A stretch of 10,441 nt of DNA from UBA288 sp964461885 (GCA_964461885.1 CAYWVY010000069.1:1-10441), one strand, 5' to 3'. Counted from the stretch's first letter, positions 1-6,733 are shown. Numbers and translations are program-made. The notes: generated by a model not told the origin, from the letters alone.

Positions 1-972
1 CGCGGCCCCGACCTCCTGGGCCATGCCCGCGAGCAGGGCCTGCGCCCCGATCGAGTCTGCGTCCAGGAGCTCGACCACGTTGCCCGCGCCAAAGAAGAGG
101 GGCACGCCGTAATCGCGAAACTCGCAGAGCGACCGGACCAGGCCCGAACCGACCGGCTGGAGGAGCGGGTCGCCGACCAGGGCTTCGCAGCCGGCCGCGC
201 GGGCGGCCGCGAGGTTCTCCTCGAGGGACGCGTACCGGGGCACCACCACGGCCGCGGCCCCCGACTCGGCCACGGCCCGGCCGATCACGGGGATGTTCTC
301 TTCCTGGAGCGAGAGGACCAGGTCCGCGCGGAAGAGGGCGGCCGCGATCAGGGCCGGGTCCTGTGTGTCCACCGCGAGCGGCCCGTCGATTCCGCCGAGC
401 GCGCCGAAGCAGCGCGCGACATCGGCCGCCGTCGCGTCGAACCCGAAGCCGAGGTCGACGATGTCGGCCCCGTCGCAGAAGGCCTGCTCGACGTCCCCGC
501 GGAGGTCGGGGCGGCGGTGCGCGTCCATCAGCTCGGCCAGCACCTTGCATCGCGAGGTCCCCCCGACCTTCACCCCCCGGAACAGCAGGTCCCACTCCGC
601 GTTCTTCTCGATCGACCGGACCTTCCGATATGCGTCGTCGCGCCGGAGATCCCGGAGGAGGTCGTCCGCGGGCACGTCCCGCGAGAACTCGATCTTCCCG
701 AGCAACCCGATCATCAGCGGCAGGTCGGCCGCGTGGCGCGGGCCGCGCAGCACCGGCACCCCGGTCTCCTCCTCGACCGGCGCGAACGAGGCCGTGCACA
801 TGCCCGAAACCACGACGAAGTCGTATCGTCCGGCTCGGACGAGGTCCAGCAGCTGCCGCGGCGTGAGGAACGATGCAATCTCGCCGGTCACGACCACCTC
901 GGCGTCGAGCCCGGCCACGGCCCCGCGCACGACGGTCTCGGTCGCCAAGCCCGTCGGAAAGAGGATCGGCAT
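1..972 (-). CDS. Dihydropteroate synthase-like protein (methanogen type), partial, C-terminus outside window
   Basis: The reading frame is open from ATG at 972 to the left edge, giving the first 324 residues. Residues 1-95 form a separate alpha/beta domain beginning MPILFPTGLATETV. From about residue 133 the sequence resembles a DHPS-like TIM barrel: VKVGGTSRCKV (135-144), ADIVDLGFGFDA (169-180), PLAVDTQDPALI (198-209) and FFGAGNVVELLDADSIGA (293-310). This matches the archaeal 'dihydropteroate synthase-related' family (TIGR00284-like), usually about 500 residues, so roughly one third is missing. True DHPS joins a pterin to p-aminobenzoate. In methanogens the relative is assumed to act in or near tetrahydromethanopterin synthesis, but its exact reaction is not settled to my knowledge. 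The start is supported by an AAGGAG site five bases upstream. It diverges from the PHP-truA unit. Family assignment is confident; biochemical role is inference. Confidence 0.85.
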   Translation of the reverse strand, partial: MPILFPTGLATETVVRGAVAGLDAEVVVTGEIASFLTPRQLLDLVRAGRYDFVVVSGMCTASFAPVEEETGVPVLRGPRHAADLPLMIGLLGKIEFSRDVPADDLLRDLRRDDAYRKVRSIEKNAEWDLLFRGVKVGGTSRCKVLAELMDAHRRPDLRGDVEQAFCDGADIVDLGFGFDATAADVARCFGALGGIDGPLAVDTQDPALIAAALFRADLVLSLQEENIPVIGRAVAESGAAAVVVPRYASLEENLAAARAAGCEALVGDPLLQPVGSGLVRSLCEFRDYGVPLFFGAGNVVELLDADSIGAQALLAGMAQEVGAA

Positions 973-977
973 CAGTT

Positions 978-983
978 CTCCTT
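978..983 (-). promoter_or_regulatory. Ribosome binding site of the DHPS-like gene
   Basis: On the minus strand this reads AAGGAG, five bases before the ATG at 972, and fixes that start. The whole 42-bp divergent spacer (973-1014) must also hold both promoters. AT-rich candidates are TTAATA at 982-987 and ATAAAGTAAT at 999-1008, but neither can be assigned to one direction with confidence. Confidence 0.6.
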
Positions 984-1014
984 AATAGGGCCGGGGAGAT
1001 AAAGTAATCTGGCC

Positions 1015-1683
1015 ATGCTCGCCTGCGATCTGCACGTACATACCCGCTTCTCCAAGGACGGCGAATCATCGGTCGAGGATGTGCTCGCCCGGGCCGCGGC
1101 AGTCGGCCTCGCGGCCGTTGCCATCACGGACCACGACACGCTCGAGGGTGTCCGGCACGCGGCCCGGATCGAGGACCCGCCCGTGCTCGTGATCCCGGGG
1201 GTCGAGGTCACCACCGCGGACGGACACCTGATCGCGCTCGGTGTCTCCGAGCTGATCCCCCGCGGGCTGGGAGTGCTCGAGACGATCGACCTGATCCACG
1301 CCCGGGGCGGCCTCGCGGTCCTTCCCCACCCGTACCACCGGCTCCGGCACGCAGTCGGGTTCCGCGAGCACGACGCAATCGCCGCTGTGGACGCGGTCGA
1401 GGTCTTCAACAGCCGCTACATCGTCGGGTCGGCTAACCGGAAGGCGGCCCGGCGCGCGGCCCGGCTTGGCAAACCCGGGGTCGGCGGCTCGGACTCGCAC
1501 CACGCTCGGTACGTCGGGTTCGGGAAGACGCTCGTGGATGCCGAGCCGGGGGTCGGCGCTATCCTCGAGGCGATCCGGGAGGGGCGCTGTTACCCGGCCG
1601 GGCACATGACCCCGCTCCGGACCTACACGGGCCAGTCTCTCCGGTCGACCTGGCGGCGCGTCCGCCGCCGCGTCCGCGTATGA
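1015..1683 (+). CDS. PHP-domain metal-dependent phosphoesterase
   Basis: The 222-residue protein shows the full PHP metal-site pattern: DLHVHT (5-10), ITDHDT (37-42), PGVEV (61-65), a His at 71, HPYH (105-108) and GGSDSHH (157-163). PHP proteins of this type (COG0613-like) bind two or three metal ions through these His/Asp/Glu residues and hydrolyse phosphoesters; bacterial relatives are nucleotide phosphatases or 5'-3' exoribonucleases (RNase AM/YciV). This one is shorter than those (about 290 residues), so the substrate is unknown. The C-terminus is an arginine-rich tail (about 210-222) that could bind nucleic acid. No good Shine-Dalgarno lies close to the ATG; GGGGAG at 993-998 is 16 bases away, so a leaderless transcript is possible. 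Its TGA overlaps the truA ATG (ATGA at 1680-1683), so the two are co-transcribed and probably translationally coupled, hinting at a link to RNA metabolism. Confidence 0.88.
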   Translation: MLACDLHVHTRFSKDGESSVEDVLARAAAVGLAAVAITDHDTLEGVRHAARIEDPPVLVIPGVEVTTADGHLIALGVSELIPRGLGVLETIDLIHARGGLAVLPHPYHRLRHAVGFREHDAIAAVDAVEVFNSRYIVGSANRKAARRAARLGKPGVGGSDSHHARYVGFGKTLVDAEPGVGAILEAIREGRCYPAGHMTPLRTYTGQSLRSTWRRVRRRVRV

Positions 1684-2468
1684 GGGTCGCGTTCAGGCTC
1701 GGCTGGTGGGGGGCCGGTTTTGTCGGGTCGCAGCGCCAGACCGGCGAGCGGACTGTCGAGGGCGAGCTGATCCGGGCCTGCCGCTGGACGAAGCTCTTCG
1801 AGGACCCGGTCCGGGCCGGCTTCTGGCTGTCGGGCCGGACCGACCGGGGCGTGCACGCCCGGGCCCAGGTCGGCGCACTCACGACGGACCATCCCGAACG
1901 TGTCGGAGTCGTACTGAACCGGGCGCTTCCGCCCGACGTCTGGCTGACCGGAATTGCCCCGGCCCCCGATGACTGGCACCCCCGGTTCGATGTCGCGGCC
2001 CGGACCTACCGCTACTACTTCGCGGACCCCGGCCTCGATAGGTCGGCGATGGAGCGCGCTGCGGCCCGGTTCGTCGGGAAACACGACGTCTCCCGCCTCT
2101 GCCGCGCCGGGAGCAAAAACCCGGTCCGCCGGATCGCCGTCTCGCGGATCCTGCCCGACCCGGCGGGGGCGGTCTACGAGGTGACGGCCCGGAGCTTTCT
2201 CTGGCACCAGGTCCGCTGCATGGCCGCGGTGCTCGGCGCGGTCGGCCGGGGAGACATCGGAGAGGAGGCCGTCGGCGCCTTTCTCTCGGGCGCCTGCAGG
2301 CGAAACCCGCCCCCCGCGCCGGCGGACCGGCTCGTGCTCTGGGACGTCGAGACACCGTTCTCGTTCACGCCCGTCCCGCCCGGCGACGAGCACGGGGAGT
2401 TCCTGATCGCGGCCGCGCAGAGCCACCGGGCCCGGGCCGGGATCGCGGACCTGCTCCGCTCCGGCTGA
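1680..2468 (+). CDS. truA: tRNA pseudouridine(38-40) synthase TruA
   Basis: TruA isomerises uridines at positions 38-40 in the anticodon arm of many tRNAs to pseudouridine. The 262-residue length is typical. The catalytic motif SGRTDRGVHA occupies residues 51-60 with the nucleophilic aspartate at Asp55. The N-terminal GSQRQ (16-20) followed by TVEGEL (25-30) matches the family start, and SFLWHQVRCM near residue 175 matches the conserved C-terminal F-x-x-x-x-V-R block. The ATG at 1680 overlaps the PHP stop by four bases, so no separate ribosome binding site is needed. The stop TGA directly abuts the stop of the convergent gene at 2469. No odd residues or truncation were seen. Identification is secure from the catalytic motif and length. 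Confidence 0.95.
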   Translation: MRVAFRLGWWGAGFVGSQRQTGERTVEGELIRACRWTKLFEDPVRAGFWLSGRTDRGVHARAQVGALTTDHPERVGVVLNRALPPDVWLTGIAPAPDDWHPRFDVAARTYRYYFADPGLDRSAMERAAARFVGKHDVSRLCRAGSKNPVRRIAVSRILPDPAGAVYEVTARSFLWHQVRCMAAVLGAVGRGDIGEEAVGAFLSGACRRNPPPAPADRLVLWDVETPFSFTPVPPGDEHGEFLIAAAQSHRARAGIADLLRSG

Positions 2469-3101
2469 TCAGGCCGGGTGGACCTGGACGCGGGCCGGGA
2501 CCATCCGGTCGATCAGGAACCGGGGGATCTGCTCAGAGGTCCGGACGGCGAGGGCGAACTTCGCGTCCTCACCCTCCCGCCCCAGGTACCCCGCCTCGAG
2601 AACGAAATCGAACGAGAGGAGCGTCATCCCGAGGAGGGTGACGTTCGCGTGCTTTGCCGTGATCTCGCGCCGCTCCCCGACCTGGATATCGTACCGGACC
2701 TTATCGACCGACAGGGTGACGTTGTCCGCCGTCGGGATCGCGAGGATGGTGATGTTCCCGATCTGGACCGGCTCCGCGTTCGGGAAGACCACGTCGTAGG
2801 TGACCGTGTATGGGTACGCGGCCGCCCCGGTGGAGGTCCCGACGGCAATGGAAAAACTCAGGACCGCGACGATCGCGATGATGAGCAGCACGCCGACGGC
2901 CGCGAGCCCGAGGGTGAGTTTCCAGTTTCGCCTCCGGGAAGGGGGTTTCGGGGGTGTCGTGGAAAGCGGAGGACGCTGCCGGGGCGGGAGCTCCCCGGGC
3001 GCCGGCGGCGGAGCAGGAGAGGCCGCGGGGCTTGGCGTTTCAGCGGCCGGAGGCGGCGGCGTCTCGCCGGGGATCTCGAAGTACAGGTCCTCATCGGTCA
3101 T
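2469..3101 (-). CDS. Single-pass membrane protein with proline-rich N-terminal arm, function unknown
   Basis: With the start at 3101 the protein has 210 residues. It has an acidic start (MTDEDLYFEIPGE), a Pro/Ala-rich disordered segment (about 14-55), a basic RRR (56-58), one hydrophobic helix (about 62-87), then a C-terminal domain of about 120 residues rich in beta-type patterns. By the positive-inside rule the N-terminus is cytoplasmic and the C-terminal domain outside. That domain carries three N-X-T sequons (116, 127, 153), consistent with exposure to archaeal N-glycosylation. Its alternating pattern faintly recalls LEA-type/WHy immunoglobulin-like folds, which is only a guess. An in-frame ATG at 3134 would add 11 residues; I prefer 3101 because the only AT-rich box (3151-3157) would place transcription start near 3128, downstream of that ATG. 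Neither start has a clear Shine-Dalgarno. It diverges from porB and converges on truA. Confidence 0.75.
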   Translation of the reverse strand: MTDEDLYFEIPGETPPPPAAETPSPAASPAPPPAPGELPPRQRPPLSTTPPKPPSRRRNWKLTLGLAAVGVLLIIAIVAVLSFSIAVGTSTGAAAYPYTVTYDVVFPNAEPVQIGNITILAIPTADNVTLSVDKVRYDIQVGERREITAKHANVTLLGMTLLSFDFVLEAGYLGREGEDAKFALAVRTSEQIPRFLIDRMVPARVQVHPA

Positions 3102-3150
3102 GGGAGTGATCTCGGAGTGGCCGGCGATAAGCATTGTGCCGGTGGTGCAC

Positions 3151-3157
3151 GTTTAAG
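3151..3157. promoter_or_regulatory. Candidate shared TATA box between the membrane-protein gene and the por operon
   Basis: GTTTAAG is the only AT-rich island in the spacer between two divergent genes. Read rightward it lies about 35 bp before the porB ATG, predicting a leader of about 10 bases that contains AGGA. Read leftward it predicts a start near 3128, giving a short leader for the ATG at 3101. TTTAA is near-palindromic, so one box could serve both directions, but this is inference from spacing alone. Confidence 0.35.
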
Positions 3158-3188
3158 ACGGCACGGGCCAAACCTCTTCAGGATCGTG

Positions 3189-4070
3189 ATGAATCCACTC
3201 CCTGCCGAGGAGTACGTCCAGAAGTGCACGACCGCGTGCGCGGGCTGCACCTCCTCGCTCTCGCTGCGTTATGTCCTGAAAGCGGCCGGCCCCGATACGG
3301 TCCTGGTCGTCCCGGCCTGCTGCACGGCCGTGCTCCAGGGGGTGTACCCCGCGACCGCGATGAACGTGAACGTCTATAACATCGCCTTTGCCGCGGCGGC
3401 CGCGACCGCCTCCGGGATGGCCGCAGCCTTCCGCCGGTCTGGGAAGAAGACGAACGTGATCTGCTACGCCGGCGACGGCGGCACGGTCGACATCGGGATC
3501 CAGGCCCTCTCGGGCGCGCTCGAACGAGGCACGGATTTTCTCTACATCTGCTACGATAACGAGGCCTACGGAAACACGGGCATGCAGCGCTCGGGCTCGA
3601 CGCCGGTGGGCGCGGTGACGACCACGACGCCCGGCGGCAAGACCGAGACCAAGAAGGACCTGGACCGGATCATCGCAGCCCACGACCTCCCGTACATGGC
3701 GACGGCCTGCGCCGCGTATCCCCAGGACCTCTATGCCAAGGTCGAAAAGGCCCTCTCGATCCCCGGCCCGAAGTTCATCCACCTGCTCTCCCCCTGCCCG
3801 CCGGGCTGGCGGTACTCGGCCGAGCGCTCGGTCGAGATGGGCAAGCTCGCCGTGAAGACCGGCCTGTGGGTGCTGTACGAGCGCGAGCACGGCCAGCTCC
3901 GGATCAACCCGGTCTCGAAGGCCGCGATGAAGCGGCCCGCGCCACTCGACGACTACCTCGGGGCCCAGGGGCGCTTCAGGGGGATCTCGGCCGAGGCGCG
4001 GACCGTGCTCCACGCTTCCATGGAGCGGAACCACCGGCGCCTGCTCGCCGAGGAGGCCGGCCAATGCTGA
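3189..4070 (+). CDS. porB: Pyruvate:ferredoxin oxidoreductase, beta subunit (thiamine diphosphate-binding)
   Basis: The 293-residue protein carries the TPP/Mg binding motif: GDGG at 95-98 through DNEAY (123-127), with Asp96 and Asn124 as metal ligands. Cys17 and Cys20 (ACAGC), Cys44 or Cys45 (ACC), and Cys203 (SPCPPGWRY) sit where known PFOR enzymes hold the proximal [4Fe-4S] cluster. NTGMQRSGSTP (129-139) and SPCPPGW are typical of PorB rather than of the 2-oxoglutarate or branched-chain enzymes. The frame is open far upstream (to 2478), but that part is antisense to the membrane-protein gene. The family start and the AGGA at 3180-3183 point to ATG 3189, with GTG 3186 as an alternative. It is the first gene of the por operon, and its end overlaps porA by seven bases. 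Together the subunits interconvert pyruvate + CoA with acetyl-CoA + CO2 using ferredoxin. Confidence 0.93.
   Translation: MNPLPAEEYVQKCTTACAGCTSSLSLRYVLKAAGPDTVLVVPACCTAVLQGVYPATAMNVNVYNIAFAAAAATASGMAAAFRRSGKKTNVICYAGDGGTVDIGIQALSGALERGTDFLYICYDNEAYGNTGMQRSGSTPVGAVTTTTPGGKTETKKDLDRIIAAHDLPYMATACAAYPQDLYAKVEKALSIPGPKFIHLLSPCPPGWRYSAERSVEMGKLAVKTGLWVLYEREHGQLRINPVSKAAMKRPAPLDDYLGAQGRFRGISAEARTVLHASMERNHRRLLAEEAGQC
4051..4056 (+). promoter_or_regulatory. Ribosome binding site of porA, inside porB
   Basis: AGGAGG lies seven bases before the ATG at 4064, within the last codons of porB. It selects this start over the longer open frame that begins at 3866, which is only an alternative frame of porB. 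Confidence 0.7.
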
Positions 4071-5170
4071 CGATCGCGACCGGCAACAAGGCGGTCGCCG
4101 CGGCCGCAAGAGAGGCCCGGCCCGGCGTGATCGCCGCGTACCCAATCACGCCCCAGACCGAGATCGTCGAGCAGCTCGCGAGTTACGTGACCGAGAAGTC
4201 GCTCGACGCCGACTACATCCCGGTCGAGTCCGAACACTCGGCCATGGCCGCCTGCATCGGGGCGTCGGCGGCCGGCGTGCGGACCTTTACGGCGACCTCG
4301 TCCCACGGCCTGCTGTACATGCACGAGATGCTCCACTGGGCGGCCGGCGCCCGGACGCCGGTCGTGATGGCGAACGTGAACCGGGCCCTCGGGCCGGGCT
4401 GGAACACCTGGGCCGAGCACACGGATGCCTTCTCCCAGCGCGACACGGGCTGGCTCCAGGTCTTCGTCGGGACCGTGCAGGAGGCCTACGACGCGACCCT
4501 CATGGCCTTCCGGATCGCCGAGGACGAGCGCGTCCTTCTGCCGGTGATGGTGAACCTGGACGGCTTCACCCTCTCGCACATCACTCAGTCGCTCGAGACG
4601 GTCGAGATCGGCGACTTCATCCCGCCGTTCGTCCTGCCCCACGCGATCGACATCGCCCACCCCCGCGGGTACGGGACCATGACCGGCCCCGAGCACTACT
4701 ACAAGTTCCGGTGGGACATGGAGCGGTCCATGCGGGCGTCGAAGGAGGTGATCCGCGAGACCGAGGACGAATTCGCCCGCCGCTTCGGCCGGGCGTACGG
4801 CCCGACGGAAGAATACCGCTGCGAGGACGCGGACGTGGTCGTGGTCGCGCTGGGCACGCTCGGCAAAGAGGCCGAGGTCGCGGTCGACCTCCTCCGCGAG
4901 GAGGGGGTGAAGGCCGGGTCCATGCGCCTGCGCTGGTTCCGGCCATTCCCGGCCCTCGACCTTGCCGGTCGCGATGTCGTGGTGATCGACCGCGACTACT
5001 CGTTCGGCTTCGGTGGCGTGGTCGCCCAGTCGATCCGCGCGAAGACGCGGGCCGAGCCCTACTCGGTGATCGCCGGCCTCGGCGGCCAGGAGGTCACCTA
5101 CAACGACATCGCGCAGTTCGTTAGGCAGCGGGAACCTGGAACGGAGTTCTGGTTCGGGGTGAGCGACTGA
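4064..5170 (+). CDS. porA: Pyruvate:ferredoxin oxidoreductase, alpha subunit
   Basis: The 368-residue subunit begins directly with the pyrimidine-binding domain: YPITPQTEIVEQL (26-38), VESEHSAMAA (54-63) and TSSHGLLYMHEMLHWA (78-93). The Glu in the ESEH block is the residue expected to activate the thiamine ring of TPP held between alpha and beta chains. ANVNRALGPGWNTWAEH (103-119) and FSQRDTGW (123-130) are PorA hallmarks around the active site. The C-terminal third (about 255-350) is the transketolase C-like domain, with VVVALGTLGKEAE and a glycine-rich FGFGG (314-318). Length is near the family norm of 370-400. It overlaps porB by seven bases, and its TGA shares one base with the porG ATG at 5170, implying coupled translation at fixed stoichiometry. 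The neighbouring three subunits leave little doubt about the complex. Confidence 0.93.
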   Translation: MLTIATGNKAVAAAAREARPGVIAAYPITPQTEIVEQLASYVTEKSLDADYIPVESEHSAMAACIGASAAGVRTFTATSSHGLLYMHEMLHWAAGARTPVVMANVNRALGPGWNTWAEHTDAFSQRDTGWLQVFVGTVQEAYDATLMAFRIAEDERVLLPVMVNLDGFTLSHITQSLETVEIGDFIPPFVLPHAIDIAHPRGYGTMTGPEHYYKFRWDMERSMRASKEVIRETEDEFARRFGRAYGPTEEYRCEDADVVVVALGTLGKEAEVAVDLLREEGVKAGSMRLRWFRPFPALDLAGRDVVVIDRDYSFGFGGVVAQSIRAKTRAEPYSVIAGLGGQEVTYNDIAQFVRQREPGTEFWFGVSD

Positions 5171-5697
5171 TGTTCGAGATCCGCATCCATTCGCGCGGCG
5201 GCCAGGGGGGCGTGACGGCGGCCAAGCTGATCGCCCAGGCCGCGTTCCGCGATGGCAAGCACGCGACCGCCTTCCCGTTCTACGGGGCCGAGCGGCGCGG
5301 GGCGCCCGTGGTCTCGTTCGTCCGAATCAGCGACGAGCCCATCAAGGTCTACTCGCAGATCCGGGAGCCGGACATGGTGATCGTGCTCGACGCCTCGGTC
5401 ATGGACTCGATCGACGTCCTGGCCGGGCTCAAGGAGGGCGGGGAGGTCCTGATCAACGCGCCCGAACCGCCCGTCCTCGGAAGTCACCCGGTGCACGCGG
5501 TCGATCTGACCGGGATCGCGCTCGCCCAGAAGCTCGTGGTCGCGGGCTCGCCGATCCTGAACACGCCCGTGCTCGGCGCGCTCGCGAAGCTCGGGCTCGT
5601 CTCGATGGAATCGGCCATCGCCGCCATCACCGAGACGTTCGCCGACCCGCGGAACGTCGAGGTTGCGAAGGCCGCATACGCGGAGGTGCAGGCATGA
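5170..5697 (+). CDS. porG: Pyruvate:ferredoxin oxidoreductase, gamma subunit
   Basis: The 175-residue protein opens with the gamma-family signature RIHSRGGQGGVTAAKL (5-20), followed by YGAERRGAPVVSFVRISD (39-56), the usual block that packs against the alpha and beta chains. Gamma subunits of 2-oxoacid:ferredoxin oxidoreductases have 175-190 residues, so it is complete. The domain binds no cofactor of its own but organises the complex and contributes to the CoA site. It starts on the last base of the porA stop and ends in an ATGA overlap with porD. Por rather than Kor or Vor identity rests mainly on the beta subunit and on the separate small ferredoxin subunit next door. Confidence 0.9.
   Translation: MFEIRIHSRGGQGGVTAAKLIAQAAFRDGKHATAFPFYGAERRGAPVVSFVRISDEPIKVYSQIREPDMVIVLDASVMDSIDVLAGLKEGGEVLINAPEPPVLGSHPVHAVDLTGIALAQKLVVAGSPILNTPVLGALAKLGLVSMESAIAAITETFADPRNVEVAKAAYAEVQA
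5682..5688 (+). promoter_or_regulatory. Strong ribosome binding site of porD, inside porG
   Basis: GGAGGTG lies five bases before the porD ATG and is a near-perfect complement to the archaeal 16S rRNA 3' end. It is stronger than the sites in front of the other por genes, so porD may be translated independently of coupling. Confidence 0.75.
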
Positions 5698-5951
5698 TAG
5701 ATATCTCGAAGGAACGGCTCGCGATGTCCGTGCCCGGGGAGGGCGCGGCAGGAAAGACGGGGTCCTGGCGGGTCTTCCGGCCCGTCGTGGACCGGGAGAC
5801 GTGCAACGCCTGCGGCCTCTGCGGTCTCTACTGCCCGGACGGCTGCATCGACGCGGACCTGGACGTCGACCTCGAGTTCTGCAAGGGTTGCGGGATCTGC
5901 GCGAACGAGTGCCCCAAGAAGGCCATCTCGATGGTCCGCGAAGTGCGATAA
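5694..5951 (+). CDS. porD: Pyruvate:ferredoxin oxidoreductase, delta subunit (2x[4Fe-4S] ferredoxin)
   Basis: The 85-residue protein contains two ferredoxin motifs: C37-x2-C40-x2-C43-x3-C47 and C63-x2-C66-x2-C69-x3-C73, each followed by Pro. These hold two [4Fe-4S] clusters that pass electrons from the TPP site to external ferredoxin. An extra cysteine, Cys51, follows the first motif. The N-terminal 27 residues ahead of WRVFRPVVD are a typical PorD extension. ATG 5694 forms an ATGA overlap with porG. An internal Met at residue 11 is possible, but the strong GGAGGTG favours the first ATG. It is the last gene of the operon, followed by T-tracts. Confidence 0.92.
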   Translation: MIDISKERLAMSVPGEGAAGKTGSWRVFRPVVDRETCNACGLCGLYCPDGCIDADLDVDLEFCKGCGICANECPKKAISMVREVR

Positions 5952-5979
5952 ATCCCCCGGGGCGAACGCCGCCGCCATC

Positions 5980-6015
5980 TTTTTTCCCCGTGCTCAGGGA
6001 TGCGGGGCTGTTTTT
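5980..6015 (+). terminator. Candidate transcription terminator of the por operon
   Basis: Twenty-eight bases after the porD stop comes T6 (5980-5985), then a small hairpin CCCCG/CGGGG (5986-5990 with 6003-6007, loop of 12) and a second T5 (6011-6015). Archaeal RNA polymerase terminates at T-tracts in the non-template strand, so this suits the rightward operon. The second T-tract overlaps the last codons of the convergent HIT gene. No T-tract is present for that leftward gene, whose transcript may run into antisense of porD. Confidence 0.55.
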
Positions 6016-6406
6016 ACATGTGGTCGCGGTAATCGCCGGCGGGGACCACGCGTCGCATTCCTCCCCTCCAGCCGTCCTCGCGCTGGTCTCCCTCGTACCG
6101 CGGGACGACGTGGGCGTGGCAGTGCATCACGGCCTGGCCCGCGGGTCTCCCGATGTTGACGCCGATGTTGTAGCCGCTGGGGCGATGCCGTTCGCCGATC
6201 CAGGCGCGGGCGAGGTCGACGATCTCGAAGAACGTGGCCCGTTCCTCGGGCAAAAGGTCGAAGAAGCTCGCGACGTGCCGGTACGGGATCAGGAGGGTGT
6301 GACCGTCGGAGACGGGGTACCGGTCGGCACGGGCGTACCAGACACCGTTCTCGAAGAGCACGTCGGCCGGGTCGGGGTTGCAGAAGATGCAGGGCTCGTC
6401 CGTCAC
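6014..6406 (-). CDS. HIT-family nucleotide hydrolase/transferase
   Basis: From GTG at 6406 the protein has 130 residues. It has the zinc-type CIFC (Cys6, Cys9) near the N-terminus, YRHV with His44, and the histidine triad MHCHAHVV (94-101), where His97 is the expected nucleophile. HIT proteins cleave the alpha-phosphate of nucleotide conjugates through a nucleotidyl-histidine intermediate; many relatives act on adenosine phosphoramidates, aminoacyl-AMPs or dinucleoside polyphosphates. The substrate here is unknown. No ATG lies at the expected start. TTG at 6415 gives three extra residues, and GTG at 6406 gives MTDEPCIFC, closer to the usual family start, with GGGAG nine bases upstream. I chose GTG, with moderate certainty. 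The tail after the triad (about 105-130) is Arg/Gly-rich. The gene is alone and converges on the por operon. Confidence 0.88.
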   Translation of the reverse strand: MTDEPCIFCNPDPADVLFENGVWYARADRYPVSDGHTLLIPYRHVASFFDLLPEERATFFEIVDLARAWIGERHRPSGYNIGVNIGRPAGQAVMHCHAHVVPRYEGDQREDGWRGGMRRVVPAGDYRDHM

Positions 6407-6433
6407 AGGGATCAACTCCCTCTCGGGGGGCGC

Positions 6434-6448
6434 AAGAGAAAAATGTTT
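6434..6448 (-). promoter_or_regulatory. Candidate promoter of the HIT gene
   Basis: On the minus strand this reads AAACATTTTTCTCTT, an AT-rich island in GC-rich DNA. Its centre lies about 26 bases from 6415, so the mRNA would begin near 6415 and have almost no leader before the GTG at 6406. Position only; the match to a TATA consensus is weak. Confidence 0.35.
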
Positions 6449-6701
6449 GGCGGGGCCGCGCTATGTCTCCACGGACCGACCCGGACACGCCCTTTTCGCA
6501 AGCGGACGGCCGGACGGTACCGCCCGATCATGGGCAGCGCGGTCTCTCTCCCTGGTCCGACACCGGGTCCTGGATCCTGCATGGGCGCGGGCGGCGATGC
6601 CGAGAAAGCGCGCGACGCGCCCATCGGCCGCCGGGGCCGACTCTCCCCCAGGGTGCGGGAGATAACGGTGTACACTGCCCGTCGCGACGACCATGACCAA
6701 C
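6449..6701. other. Intergenic stretch with several potential RNA hairpins, no recognisable gene
   Basis: Between the HIT promoter and the HEPN TATA box no frame gives a recognisable protein; open frames here read as random GC-rich sequence. Three adjacent inverted repeats can be drawn. CCTGGT/ACCGGG is at 6551-6556 and 6562-6567, with one G-U pair. ATGGGCGCG/CGCGCCCAT is a perfect 9-bp arm pair at 6581-6589 and 6616-6624. CGGCC/GGCCG is at 6625-6629 and 6635-6639. High GC makes chance stems common, so an RNA gene is only a possibility. No tRNA T-loop motif was found. Confidence 0.3.
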
Positions 6702-6710
6702 TATGATATA
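6702..6710 (+). promoter_or_regulatory. TATA box of the HEPN-like gene (leaderless transcript expected)
   Basis: TATGATATA ends 23 bases before the ATG at 6734, the distance from TATA box to transcription start in archaea. AGGAG at 6710-6714 lies too far from the ATG (19 bases) to act as a ribosome binding site. The mRNA probably begins at or within a few bases of the start codon. Confidence 0.6.
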
Positions 6711-6733
6711 GGAGAAGCACGTATTCGGGCCGT

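Noticed and set aside
293..985. Plus-strand open frames opposite the DHPS-like gene
   Set aside because: They are Arg/Ser/Pro-rich shadows with no domain; the minus frame carries clear conserved blocks through the same bases.
2478..3188. Upstream extension of the porB frame (about 237 extra residues)
   Set aside because: It lies antisense to the membrane-protein gene, has Asp/Arg-rich unstructured sequence with no motif, and PorB homologs start at MNPLPAEEY-like sequence at 3189.
5994..6706. Other frames over the HIT gene and following spacer, including one extending from within porD
   Set aside because: No motif or usable start signal; the HIT frame contains the CIFC and histidine-triad motifs.
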